Part shown: piece by piece, positions 52,591-61,043 of the stretch
Position numbering within the stretch: position 1 is the first letter of the stretch
How the letters are laid out: each line of letters opens with the position of its first letter
NCBI RefSeq assembly: GCF_003990975.1
Contig: NZ_RZJR01000011.1
Location: 186,001 to 250,000, forward strand
Direction: 5' to 3'
DNA length: 64,000 nt
Origin: Cohnella sp. AR92
GTDB taxonomy: Bacteria > Bacillota > Bacilli > Paenibacillales > Paenibacillaceae
The notes under the pieces: generated by a model
Seen by the model: the letters and a program-made list of their open reading frames with translations, nothing else
Database searches by the model: none
Told to the model about the DNA's origin: nothing
Position numbers and translations under genes: made by a program

Positions 52591-53919
52591 ATGGGGGAAC
52601 ACAAGCAAGACAATCGCTCACGTGAAGGAGTAAAGCCTGAAGCAAGACGAAAATGGTACAGCCTAATCGACAAGATCTGGGCGAGGCCAAACCTGGAGGA
52701 AGCCTTCCGAGAGGTCAAGCGCAACCGTGGGGCGGCAGGGATCGATCGAGTGACCATCAAGGCATTCGAAACGGAGTTGGAACACCATCTAGAAGTGCTT
52801 CAACAGACGCTAAAAAGCAAGACATACCGGGCGAAGCCGGTAAGGCGCGTCTATATCCCGAAAGCAGACGGGACGCAAAGACCACTGGGCATTCCTACCG
52901 TAGGAGACCGAGTGGTGCAGGCGGCGGCGAGGCGAATCCTAGAGCCTATCTTTGAGGAACAGTTTGAGGACTGCAGCTTTGGCTTTCGTCCGGGAAGAAG
53001 CGCGCATATGGCGCTAACGAAGATCAGGCAGGATTTGAATGACGGTTACCGCTATGTCATTGACGCCGATTTGAAAACGTATTTCGACACCATCCCGCAT
53101 GAGAAGCTTATCGAGAAGGTACGGGAGACAGTTGTGGACGGAAGCGTGCTACGGCTGCTGGAAAGCTTCTTGAAAGCAGGCGTTATGGAGGGAGGCAGCT
53201 ATCACCTAAGCGAGCAAGGGACGCCGCAAGGCGGAGTCATCAGTCCGTTGCTCGCCAACATCTACCTCCATCCACTGGACAAAGCCATGACGGAACGAGA
53301 CCACCGACTGACGAGGTATGCAGATGACTTTGTCATCTGCTGCCGAAGCCAGAAGGGAGCCGAGCGGGTACTCAAATCCGTCGTACGGTTACTGGAGAAA
53401 GAAATGGGCCTTACGGTACACCCGGAGAAGACGAAAATCGTGAACAGCAAGAGGGAGTCATTTGTTTTTCTGGGACATGAGTTCAAGCGGGGAAAACGAA
53501 TGACCCCTTCGAAGAAAGCGGAAACGAAATTCAAAGAACGGGTCAAAGAAATCACGAGAAGGAACCAAACGGTAAACGTGGAGCGACTGGTGAAGAAGGT
53601 GCTAAACCCCTATCTGCGAGGATGGGGAAGGTACTATGGAACTGGGGATGTGAAGAAGCGATTTAAAGAATGGGATAGCTGGATACAGAGAAGGCTGCGA
53701 GCTGTACAACTCAGAAGCTGGAAGAAGGTAAGGAAGCTTCACCGAGAGATGAGAAAACGCGGCTGGGACAACAAAGAACTGCCCGGAATACGAATGACCG
53801 CATGGAGGAGTTCCCACTCCACTTATGCGCATTACGCCATGCCCAATGAATACTTTCGAGAAATCGGTCTGAATCGTCTGCTTGAGATTTACAATGAACT
53901 TCATCCCCAACGGGGATAA
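52591..53919 (+). CDS. ltrA: group II intron reverse transcriptase/maturase
   Basis: A 442-residue intron-encoded protein: RT blocks with AGIDRVTIKAF, RPLGIPTVGDRVVQAA, FGFRPGRSAHMAL, the GTPQGGVISPLLANIYL motif and the catalytic RYADDFVICC, then the maturase domain (LRGWGRYYGTGD). No HNH endonuclease follows, as in class C introns. GAGGAGAACAGGC precedes the ATG. The frame is complete, so it could act if the RNA part were intact. Confidence 0.95.
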   Translation: MGEHKQDNRSREGVKPEARRKWYSLIDKIWARPNLEEAFREVKRNRGAAGIDRVTIKAFETELEHHLEVLQQTLKSKTYRAKPVRRVYIPKADGTQRPLGIPTVGDRVVQAAARRILEPIFEEQFEDCSFGFRPGRSAHMALTKIRQDLNDGYRYVIDADLKTYFDTIPHEKLIEKVRETVVDGSVLRLLESFLKAGVMEGGSYHLSEQGTPQGGVISPLLANIYLHPLDKAMTERDHRLTRYADDFVICCRSQKGAERVLKSVVRLLEKEMGLTVHPEKTKIVNSKRESFVFLGHEFKRGKRMTPSKKAETKFKERVKEITRRNQTVNVERLVKKVLNPYLRGWGRYYGTGDVKKRFKEWDSWIQRRLRAVQLRSWKKVRKLHREMRKRGWDNKELPGIRMTAWRSSHSTYAHYAMPNEYFREIGLNRLLEIYNELHPQRG

Positions 53920-54002
53920 ACACGGAAGAGCCGGATGCGTCGACCCGCACGTCCGGATCTGTGAGAGGCCCATGCAAATGCGCATGGGCCTACTCGATTC
54001 TC

Positions 54003-54182
54003 TTATTGAACATGAAGCTCGGCCCTCACCGCCCTGCTTCTGCTTGAAGTAGCCGAGAACTGAACCAATACCATCAGCACGACCAGGACCATCATGCCCG
54101 AGAGAGCGGTAGCGAAGCTGCCGGGGGCGAGCTTCAATCCGTCTCTGTTCCGATTCGTCAAGGCCAGTACAACCCGGCGCAT
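54003..54182 (-). CDS. possible 59-residue single-helix membrane protein
   Basis: An open frame with one hydrophobic segment (MMVLVVLMVLVQF, residues about 30-42) and basic ends. There is no convincing ribosome site before the ATG at 54182, and the stop lies 3 bp from the intron boundary, so it may have been cut or be a chance frame. No family recognised. Confidence 0.3.
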   Translation of the reverse strand: MRRVVLALTNRNRDGLKLAPGSFATALSGMMVLVVLMVLVQFSATSSRSRAVRAELHVQ

Positions 54183-54417
54183 TTTTTCGATGTGAGATTT
54201 AATGCAACGCTCCTGTACTGGTCACGAGAACCTCGGCAGCCTCAGGGCTCAAGCTCGGTACGGACGGCCGCTGCTAGCTGCGATAATGTGGGGAGCGGCA
54301 ATAGCGCAACGAGTGAGAAGAACCAGAACGATGCCGGCTAACCGTCTGATAGCTCAACTCTTCAAAGCCTCTTCAAGCTCGCCTCGCAAGGAGATGGCTT
54401 AAGCCGGCGGCATCTAA
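54183..54417. other. gene-free stretch behind the intron
   Basis: High-GC, no credible gene; a 66-codon + strand frame starting at 54202 lacks a ribosome site and domain features. Confidence 0.4.
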
Positions 54418-54618
54418 TTATCCTTTCACCGCTTCGACCCCGTTCGCGGTAACCTTCCAGTTGTCGTTCACGCTCGCTTGGATCGTGCCTTTCGCCATAA
54501 ATTTGACCGGCTGGGTCAGGTCGCATCCCACAAGAATACGTGGATTTAATTCTGGATACTTATCGAGCTTCACCTTGATCTCCCCCCCCCCCCCACGGAT
54601 GCGTAGATTAAAATGCAT
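54418..54618 (-). pseudogene. C-terminal fragment of a duplicated 5'-nucleotidase-like gene
   Basis: The last 27 codons (FMAKGTIQASVNDNWKVTANG) match the end of the complete nucleotidase gene just upstream (IMEKGTIQASVNRNWKITANG), and the DNA is similar too. The N-terminal catalytic part is absent. A run of 13 C lies at its 5' end (54582-54594), where the frame reads through GGGG. It is a decayed paralogue or the product of a partial duplication. Confidence 0.65.
54582..54594. repeat. 13-base C homopolymer
   Basis: TCTCC continues into 13 consecutive C before ACGG. It is the longest homopolymer noticed in the window. It lies in the pseudogene frame. Confidence 0.85.
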
Positions 54619-54621
54619 GTA

Positions 54622-54681
54622 AATCAGAGAAAGGCTTTCCCAAGATCAGCTGCAGCTTGCAGCGTGTTCGGGGAAAGCCTT
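54622..54681 (-). terminator. terminator-like hairpin for the 28-residue gene
   Basis: AAGGCTTTCCC and GGGAAAGCCTT are perfect arms; on the minus strand TCTCTGATTT follows. Confidence 0.6.
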
Positions 54682-54702
54682 CTTAGCGCGGTCGGGGTCT
54701 AT

Positions 54703-54789
54703 TCAGTGATTGTTGCCGGAGCCGTTGCTCTTCTTGTCCGAGGTGCGCGTCTTCGTGTTCTTGTTCGCGTGTCCCTGCTGTTTCGCCAA
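54703..54789 (-). CDS. 28-residue basic polar peptide, possibly a small spore protein
   Basis: TTG at 54789 on the minus strand is preceded by AAGGAGGCGACC at good spacing. The peptide (MAKQQGHANKNTKTRTSD then KKSNGSGNNH) is rich in Lys, Asn, Thr and Gly with no hydrophobic residues, like minor small acid-soluble spore proteins. A hairpin terminator follows. It is too short for confident family assignment. Confidence 0.5.
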   Translation of the reverse strand: MAKQQGHANKNTKTRTSDKKSNGSGNNH

Positions 54790-54885
54790 GTTCGGTCGCC
54801 TCCTTCTTAGCCGGATGAATCTATTGTGTCAGCCGGATGGGAAGATATGCAGGAACATGGGAATTGACCAGAGGAAGCGGCTATT

Positions 54886-56499
54886 CTATTCCGTGACGAT
54901 CTCGACTCCGTTCGCTGTGATCTTCCAGTTGCGATTCACGGAAGCTTGGATCGTGCCCTTCTCCATGATGTGATTGGCCAGCAGCTCCGAGACGTCCACC
55001 GTGATGTCGCGAACGACCGGCTTGTCCTTGAACATCGGGTATTCTCCGCCGCCGACGGCCCGGTAATTGTTCATCGCCACGTCGTACTCGCCGGCCGGGT
55101 CGATCGGCTTCCCGTTCTTCTCCAGCTTCACGACCCGGTCGCCGCGAGGCCGGGCGATGTCGAGCTCGTACTCGATGCCCTCCCACATGTCGTAGTTGTA
55201 ATGCTGGGGCTTCGGGTTGGAGAACGCGGCGCTGACCTGGGCGACTCCATCCGCATATTCAAAGTACGTCGCGGCGCGCTCGAGCGCGTCCTTGATGTCC
55301 TGCCCGGATACCCGGAGCACCTTGAGCGTGTTCGGGTAAATGTAGTTGGCGACGATCTCCCGCATCGTGATCCGGCTGCCGAAGCCCGGCGACCAATTGT
55401 CGAACAGGGAGGTGCAGGAGATGTCCGCTTCCGCCGCTTCCATCTGGACGCGGTTCAGGAACTCGATATAAGGGTGCTCCCGAAGGCGAGCTATCATCGG
55501 GTCGGTAATCGTCATGTCGCCTTCGACGAAGCCGATCGGCTGGTCAAGCCAGCGCTGCGTGCCTTCCTCGATCCCGGAGACGATCTTCACGATCGCCGGA
55601 TCGGGAACGAACTCGCCTTGATGCAGCATTCTCGAATCCTTCGCTGCTACTCTCCAGGCCCCATTTTCCCACTCCAGGGTCGCTTGAGCCATTCCGAGAT
55701 CCATGCCCATGCCTCCGGCCTGGATGACTCTTACGCCGTTAATGTCCGCTCCGTCGATCTCGCGATGCTGGTGGCCCGTCAGCAGAAGGTCGATGCCCGG
55801 CACCTCCATGCAGATCCGGTACCCTTGATTCTCTCCGGTCTCGTTCTCGGTGAGCTCGCCCGTCTCCAGGCTTCTCTCGAACCCGCCGTGGTAGGAGACG
55901 ATCATCAGATCGACGCGCTCCTCCTCGCGAAGACGCTTGACCCAGAGCTTGGCCGTCTCGCAGGCGTCCCTGAAGGCGAGACCCTTCACGTTGCGCGGAT
56001 GCTCCCAGTTCGGGATGTAGTGGGTGGTCAAGCCAAGCACGCCGACCCGCACGCCTCCCGGGTATTCCTTGACCAAGTAAGGCCGGCCGAAGTAAGGCTC
56101 TCCCGTGTTCTCATCCACGATGTTCGCCGCCATCCAAGGGAAGCTCGACTCCCGGACCGCCTTGTTCAGAAGGTCCATGCCGTAATTGAACTCGTGATTG
56201 CCCAAGACGGCGGCGTCGTAGCCGAGCTCGTTCAGGATCTGGATCATCGGGTGGGGAGCTTCGTTGGCGAACCGGGAATAGTAGTAGGTAAAAGGAGTGC
56301 CTTGAATCAGATCCCCATTGTCGAGGAGAAGAGTATGTTCATGCCGTGCTCGTTGTGCGCGAATCAGCGGAGCGAGCCGCGCGAAGCCGGTCGGGCTCGG
56401 CTCGTTGTTGGCATAATGGTGCGGCAGCACGTTGCCGTGCACGTCGGTCGTGTAGAGAACGGTCAGTGTAAAGGGGGACTTCTCTCCGTTAGAATTCAT
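54886..56499 (-). CDS. 5'-nucleotidase / metallophosphatase (UshA/YfkN-like, cytosolic)
   Basis: A 537-residue bimetallic phosphoesterase. N-terminal metallophosphatase domain: YTTDVHGNVLPH, LLDNGDLIQGTP, LGNHEFNYG, SYHGGFE and LTGHQHREI. The C-terminal 5'-nucleotidase domain has FDNWSPGFGSRITMREI and MNNYRAVGGGEYP. No signal peptide is visible, unlike secreted UshA. ATG 56499 follows AAGGAGCAGAG; an ATG at 56529 lies further upstream. It probably dephosphorylates nucleotides. Confidence 0.93.
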   Translation of the reverse strand: MNSNGEKSPFTLTVLYTTDVHGNVLPHHYANNEPSPTGFARLAPLIRAQRARHEHTLLLDNGDLIQGTPFTYYYSRFANEAPHPMIQILNELGYDAAVLGNHEFNYGMDLLNKAVRESSFPWMAANIVDENTGEPYFGRPYLVKEYPGGVRVGVLGLTTHYIPNWEHPRNVKGLAFRDACETAKLWVKRLREEERVDLMIVSYHGGFERSLETGELTENETGENQGYRICMEVPGIDLLLTGHQHREIDGADINGVRVIQAGGMGMDLGMAQATLEWENGAWRVAAKDSRMLHQGEFVPDPAIVKIVSGIEEGTQRWLDQPIGFVEGDMTITDPMIARLREHPYIEFLNRVQMEAAEADISCTSLFDNWSPGFGSRITMREIVANYIYPNTLKVLRVSGQDIKDALERAATYFEYADGVAQVSAAFSNPKPQHYNYDMWEGIEYELDIARPRGDRVVKLEKNGKPIDPAGEYDVAMNNYRAVGGGEYPMFKDKPVVRDITVDVSELLANHIMEKGTIQASVNRNWKITANGVEIVTE

Positions 56500-56652
56500 C
56501 TCTCTGCTCCTTATCCGCCGAATTGGCATCCATCTCTATTTTCGATCATACAATACGTCCCGCACCGAAGACCAGAAGAATGATAATTGAAGCAAACTCT
56601 GCTAAACTGTGTATAGGAACAAAGTAGTTAAGACCGAGGAGGTTGATTATAC

Positions 56653-57603
56653 ATGAGTGAACAGGCGATTTTCGCGGGTGGATGCTTCTGGTGCATGGTG
56701 ACTCCGTTCGAGGAGATGCCCGGCATCCTAAAGGTGGAATCCGGCTATACGGGGGGCCACGTCCCGAATCCGACCTATGAGCAGGTGTGCTCGGAGACGA
56801 CCGGCCATGCGGAAGCGGTACGGATCACGTACGATCCGGAGCTGATGCCGTACGAGAAGCTGCTGGGCATCTTCTGGCAGCAGATCGATCCGACGGATGC
56901 GGGCGGACAGTTCTTCGATCGCGGGGAATCCTATCGCACCGGCATCTTCTACACGACCGAGGAACAGCGCGCGAAGGCCGAGCAGTCGAAGCGGGAGCTG
57001 GAAGCAAGCGGCCGTTTCGACCGCCCGATCGCAACGGAGATTACGGCGGCGACCAAGTTCTATCCGGCGGAGGACTACCACCAGGATTACCATAAGAAAA
57101 ATCCGCTGCGCTACAAGATGTACCGCAAGGGCTCGGGCCGGGATGCGTTCATCTCCAGCCATTGGAATACGGAGAAGGACAAAGCCAAGCTGAAGGAGAG
57201 ATTGACCCCCCTTCAATACGAGGTCACTCAGAACAGCGCGACGGAGCAGCCGTTCCGCAACGAGTTCTGGGACCATCACGAGGAAGGCATCTACGTGGAC
57301 ATCGTCTCCGGCGAGCCGCTGTTCAGCTCCCTCGACAAGTATGATTCCGGCTGCGGCTGGCCAAGCTTCACGAGGCCGATCCAGACCGGCATCATCAAGG
57401 AGAAGGAAGACTACAGCCACTTCATGGTCCGTACCGAGGTTCGCAGCCGGGAAGCGGATTCCCACCTGGGGCATGTATTCCCGGACGGTCCGGGTCCCGA
57501 AGGCTTGCGCTACTGCATCAATTCGGCGGCGCTCCGCTTCGTTCCGGTCAGCAAGCTGGAGGAAGAAGGCTACGGGCGATTCAAGGCTTTGTTCGACAAG
57601 TAA
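56653..57603 (+). CDS. msrAB: bifunctional peptide methionine sulfoxide reductase MsrA/MsrB
   Basis: A 316-residue fusion. MsrA (1-155): catalytic Cys11 in [35 protein letters not shown]. MsrB (170-310): [12 protein letters not shown] and catalytic [11 protein letters not shown]; no zinc CxxC pairs, as in Bacillus MsrB. It repairs both epimers of oxidised methionine. In Bacillus the two are separate genes. GAGGAGG precedes the ATG. Confidence 0.97.
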   Translation: MSEQAIFAGGCFWCMVTPFEEMPGILKVESGYTGGHVPNPTYEQVCSETTGHAEAVRITYDPELMPYEKLLGIFWQQIDPTDAGGQFFDRGESYRTGIFYTTEEQRAKAEQSKRELEASGRFDRPIATEITAATKFYPAEDYHQDYHKKNPLRYKMYRKGSGRDAFISSHWNTEKDKAKLKERLTPLQYEVTQNSATEQPFRNEFWDHHEEGIYVDIVSGEPLFSSLDKYDSGCGWPSFTRPIQTGIIKEKEDYSHFMVRTEVRSREADSHLGHVFPDGPGPEGLRYCINSAALRFVPVSKLEEEGYGRFKALFDK

Positions 57604-57619
57604 AGGATTAAAATTCAAC

Positions 57620-57680
57620 AAGACTGTCTGACGGGCTTCCGCCGATCGATCGGCTCGAGGAACCGGGGCGGTCTTTTTTT
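57620..57680 (+). terminator. probable terminator after msrAB
   Basis: AAGACTG arm with a CGGTCTT partner (one G-T pair) across a long interior, followed by TTTTTT. Confidence 0.5.
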
Positions 57681-57835
57681 ATCTCGAAATGAGATTGATA
57701 TGTTCTCGATTCGACATCATTTAGACATAAATGTAATCACTTTTCGAACAATCGCTTTTGGATGTTGTAATTTTCAGACTACTGTCGTAACGTAGATCTC
57801 ACTATTCATCGCACAAGACAGAGGGGATCGACTTC

Positions 57836-58282
57836 ATGAAAAACACCAGGTACAAGTACAAAGTGTTTCGCGCGTTCGAGTTTATGATCGTGGCGTTGGT
57901 CCTGCTGACGATCCTGGTCACGTCGAAGGAGATCGTCTGGACGATCTTCGAGGATATGGAGTCCGGCGAGCTGCTGGCCAACTACAAGATCATCCTGTCG
58001 GAGATTCTGCTGCTGGCCGTGGGAGTCGAGCTGGCTATTCTCATCATTAAGAAGGATATTTATTTTGTCATCGATATTCTGATCCTGGCCATCGCGCGGA
58101 AAATGATCACCTACGAGAAAAGCGCGGACATCTTCGTCAGCATCGGCTGCATCGTCATTCTTCTGGCGGCGAGAATCATGAAGATGAGGCTGCTTCCGCC
58201 GAGCCCCAAGGAAGCCGCGAAGCAGAAGCAGCAAGAAGCGGAGACACACGGCGAGGCCGTGCTGAATAAGGAAGGAGCTTAA
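57836..58282 (+). CDS. PsiE-family membrane protein
   Basis: A 148-residue protein with four hydrophobic helices (about 12-32, 48-68, 75-90 and 96-112) and a charged tail, resembling PsiE (phosphate-starvation-inducible) proteins: KVFRAFEFMIVALVLLTIL and DILILAIARKMIT. The function is unknown. Its stop overlaps the convergent lipoprotein gene by 4 bp. AGAGGGG precedes the ATG. Confidence 0.85.
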   Translation: MKNTRYKYKVFRAFEFMIVALVLLTILVTSKEIVWTIFEDMESGELLANYKIILSEILLLAVGVELAILIIKKDIYFVIDILILAIARKMITYEKSADIFVSIGCIVILLAARIMKMRLLPPSPKEAAKQKQQEAETHGEAVLNKEGA

Positions 58283-58818
58283 GCGATAATCGCTTTTGCT
58301 AGCACGCTGGTTGAGACGATCTCATTGATCGCATTCGTCTCTTGATACGTTCGTTTCCCGCTCGTCACGGTAAGATACGCTTTCATCTCGTCGCGATAGA
58401 CGGCAGATCGATCTTCTTTTGCTTTGGAGATTTTCAGGGCGTACGCATGGCCCGCTTTGGTTTGGAATTCCCACATCGCTCCCGTCGTGTTCTCGATGAC
58501 TACCCAGGCTGACGTCCGCTCGAACCGATACTGATGATTCCGGAGAGAAAATTCGCCGATAGCGTACGTATCCGGTTCCCGCTTAATGAGCACAATCGAC
58601 TCCTCAGAGCGAAGGGCCAGTTCGAGAAGGTTGGCCTTCTCGGATTCTTCTTCCTTATAGTAGGCAACGGCTGCCTCTTTGGTATCTGCCCAGAATTGTT
58701 TCGCCTCCAAGCCGGACTCCTTCGGTTGCTGGCAACCGGAGATCCCAATGAGAACAATCATCAGAATGAAAATGCGGTTTCGTGCTGGACGCCAGCCTGA
58801 CAGAGCCATCTTTTTCAT
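58279..58818 (-). CDS. small lipoprotein, function unknown
   Basis: A 179-residue protein with lipobox IGISGCQQ (Cys29) and a mature domain without recognised motifs (a helical EESEKANLLELALRSEES region, then beta-rich). It is convergent with and overlaps the psiE-like gene. AGGAGG precedes the ATG on the minus strand. Probably membrane-anchored on the outer face. Confidence 0.75.
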   Translation of the reverse strand: MKKMALSGWRPARNRIFILMIVLIGISGCQQPKESGLEAKQFWADTKEAAVAYYKEEESEKANLLELALRSEESIVLIKREPDTYAIGEFSLRNHQYRFERTSAWVVIENTTGAMWEFQTKAGHAYALKISKAKEDRSAVYRDEMKAYLTVTSGKRTYQETNAINEIVSTSVLAKAIIA

Positions 58819-58872
58819 GAGGTCCTCCTCTTGCCCATTCCATTAATATGGTAATTATAACAAAAATAGATA

Positions 58873-58917
58873 AAGAAGAACCATACCCGGCGGATCACCG
58901 GCATGGTTCTTCTTTTG
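58873..58917. terminator. bidirectional terminator
   Basis: AAGAAGAACCAT pairs with ATGGTTCTTCTT around a CCGGCGGATCACCGG inner stem, followed by TT. It serves the stalk-domain gene on the minus strand. Confidence 0.85.
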
Positions 58918-58922
58918 GCAAG

Positions 58923-60437
58923 TTATTTATTCTCGATCTCGAAGCACATGACCAGGTTGCCTGCGACCGCAACGAAGGTCGTCGGGGTTAGCGGGAGAAT
59001 CTGGGTTGACGTGTCATGGTCGATGGTCAGCTTAAATCGCATCTGTCCTTCCGGATCCAGGGCATGAATGGTACCGCCGTTGGTGGAGATAAAGGAGTTG
59101 CCTTGGCCGTCGACAACGAGCGTGTAAGCTGAAAGGCTGTATCCGCGCTGCTTCTCCTCCGCCGCTTGCTTATAGGTCCATAACGTCTGGCCGGTCGTCG
59201 GATCGAGTCTTGCGACCGAATTCTCCTTGTCGGAGCTTGCATAGGTTCCTGCGCTTCCGTCGTTGTAATAAGGGGAGGCGAGAAGTTTAAGCTTGTCGTC
59301 CACGAGGCGGTAGGAGCTTCCTTCCATGAGCAAGGTGTCATCGGACATGATGGAGGGAGAGGAGTATCCTTCGCCGGACAGAATCACTCTGCCTTGAGGA
59401 TCCAGTACCGCGTAGCTTCCGAAGGTTTGAATGAATACATGATTGGCCGAGTCGACTTGTACCTCCGGGTAATAGATGAACGAGAGGAGGGGATCGTCGC
59501 TCGGCATCTCAAACGGATAATTCCACAGCTGCTCTCCCTTAGCGTTGAACGCGGATACCCCTTTTTCCGTTAGGGTGATCAAGTTCCCTTGCTTATCGAT
59601 GACGCCATTCAGGATGCGATAGCTGTCCACGGCTTCGCCTCCATAGAGACGAAGGGGATAAGAGAAACTCATATCGAAGAGGGGAATCTGGCTCCAGCTG
59701 TAGCTTTTGCCGTCCCGTTCCGCTGCTATGTTGTACTTTCCGGTGGCCGAATCGAGCTTAACGTCGAATGACGTTTCTTCCGCGTCTTCGTATGTCTCCC
59801 TCGAGAGAACTTTCCCTTCTTTATCGGTCGTGATGAATTCGTCGAAGGACTTGAAGATCAACTTCCCGTCCGGGCCGACGAACCCTTGGTAATGCTGGTA
59901 AGGGCTCTCGTCCTGGAACCACCACTTCAGCTTGACGTTGCCCGCGTGCTTCAGTTGGATGGTCATAGAGACGGGGAGCTTCTCCGTAACGGTCAGCTCC
60001 ATCTCGGCCGTGCGGATATTGATCGTCTTGGCGGAAGCGTCGACTTCTACTTCGGCGCCAAGCGCTTCGCTCACGAATCGCAGGGGCACATAGACGTTGC
60101 TGCCCACCGTCATCGGAGCTTGCTGTAGAGTAATGGCGGACTTGTCAAGGTAAGCCTTCGTAGAGCCGACGGTCAATGCGACGGAACGGTTGCCTCTCTG
60201 CCCGGACACGCGTTTTGTTTGGCTGTCATAGGACACCTTGGCGCCGAGCGCTTCGAAGATCGCGCGCATGGGAACGAAGGTAGCTCCGTTCTTGAACTGC
60301 GGGGCCAGCGGGGAATTCAGCTTCTTATCGTCGACGGTCAGCGTGTACGAAGCCGTTGCCGCTCCGGCGGTTAGGGGGATGGCAGCCCAAAACAGTCCGA
60401 AAGCAAGCACAACCCAAAGCACGGATTTAAACTTCAT
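58923..60437 (-). CDS. secreted stalk-domain protein with PQQ-like beta-propeller
   Basis: A 504-residue exported protein. Signal peptide about 1-26 (LFWAAIPLTAGAA). Copper amine oxidase N-like stalk domain (about 30-150) with its twin motifs ATFVPMRAIFEALGAKV and VYVPLRFVSEALGAEV. The rest contains repeated strands like DKQGNLITLTEKG, AFNAKGEQLWNYPF and DPTTGQTLWTYK, typical of PQQ-like propellers. Such proteins are surface attached in paenibacilli; the ligand is unknown. AAGGAGGAAAAG precedes the ATG. Confidence 0.85.
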   Translation of the reverse strand: MKFKSVLWVVLAFGLFWAAIPLTAGAATASYTLTVDDKKLNSPLAPQFKNGATFVPMRAIFEALGAKVSYDSQTKRVSGQRGNRSVALTVGSTKAYLDKSAITLQQAPMTVGSNVYVPLRFVSEALGAEVEVDASAKTINIRTAEMELTVTEKLPVSMTIQLKHAGNVKLKWWFQDESPYQHYQGFVGPDGKLIFKSFDEFITTDKEGKVLSRETYEDAEETSFDVKLDSATGKYNIAAERDGKSYSWSQIPLFDMSFSYPLRLYGGEAVDSYRILNGVIDKQGNLITLTEKGVSAFNAKGEQLWNYPFEMPSDDPLLSFIYYPEVQVDSANHVFIQTFGSYAVLDPQGRVILSGEGYSSPSIMSDDTLLMEGSSYRLVDDKLKLLASPYYNDGSAGTYASSDKENSVARLDPTTGQTLWTYKQAAEEKQRGYSLSAYTLVVDGQGNSFISTNGGTIHALDPEGQMRFKLTIDHDTSTQILPLTPTTFVAVAGNLVMCFEIENK

Positions 60438-60638
60438 CTATCTTTTCCTCCTTGAATGCGTTCTCGCTATAAGCATGGAAAAATTATATACCGCATGGTT
60501 ATTTATGTCATTAAAGAAAATATCGTTGAGACCTTTAGCAGTTACAGATGGCAAGCTCTACGAGCGGTCAATAACCTCCATTATCCTGTATAAAGACTTC
60601 GTGCTGTGCTACAATGCATGTATGGTGAGGTGACTGCA

Positions 60639-60968
60639 TTGGAACAAGTGCAAATTCCGACTATCTGCCCGAGGTTTGAGAAAGCGATGCAAATCCTCAG
60701 CAAACGCTGGGCTGGGCTGATCATCTTTCAACTTCTGCCGGGACCGCAGCGATTCTGCACGATAGAGACGTCGCTTCCGAACATCAGCGGACGGCTTCTG
60801 TCGGAACGGCTGAAGGATCTGGAGCAGGAGGGCATCGTCCGACGCGACGTCTACCCGGAAACTCCGGTTCGGATCGAATATTCGCTTACCGATAAGGGGA
60901 GAGCGTTGGAGAGCATCTTCACGGAGATTGCAGCCTGGTCCCAGGAATGGCTGCCTGAGCAGAGTTAG
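60639..60968 (+). CDS. HxlR-family transcriptional regulator
   Basis: A 109-residue winged-helix protein: CPRFEKAMQILSKRWAGLIIFQLL, SLPNISGRLLSERLKDLEQEGI and TPVRIEYSLTDKGRAL are hallmarks of HxlR. TTG 60639 is favoured because GGTGAGGTGA precedes it; the conserved part begins just after. An extended -10 (TGCTACAAT at 60608-60616) lies very close, giving a short leader. The Cys (ICPRF) near the N-terminus is typical of redox or aldehyde-sensing members. Confidence 0.9.
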   Translation: MEQVQIPTICPRFEKAMQILSKRWAGLIIFQLLPGPQRFCTIETSLPNISGRLLSERLKDLEQEGIVRRDVYPETPVRIEYSLTDKGRALESIFTEIAAWSQEWLPEQS

Positions 60969-60976
60969 GGATTCAT

Positions 60977-61006
60977 CCTGCTTCCCTCGCGGAAGCGGGA
61001 TTTTTT
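60977..61006 (+). terminator. intrinsic terminator after hxlR-type gene
   Basis: CCTGCTTCC pairs with GGAAGCGGG around CTCGC, then six T. Confidence 0.85.
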
Positions 61007-61043
61007 AAGTTGCGTTGAAAAAATTCGGCAAGAGGTGCATACA

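Larger units (their letters stand above)
49825..53999 (+). mobile_element. group II intron (IIC-like), interrupted by an IS110-family element
   Basis: The 5' end is GTGCGCTTGGCAGCGC at 49825, followed by a long structured G/A-rich stretch (domains I-III). The maturase gene lies at 52591-53919 in domain IV. Domain V follows at 53927-53960 (GAGCCGGATGCG ... CGCACGTCCGGATC) and domain VI at 53966-53991 (AGGCCCATGC pairing with GCATGGGCCT), ending near CTACTCGAT. Insertion directly behind a terminator hairpin and a maturase without an endonuclease domain are hallmarks of class C introns. The 3' boundary is accurate to a few bases. Confidence 0.85.

Noticed and set aside
54202..54402. 66-codon frame behind the group II intron
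   Set aside because: No ribosome site, no domain, and no support from composition.
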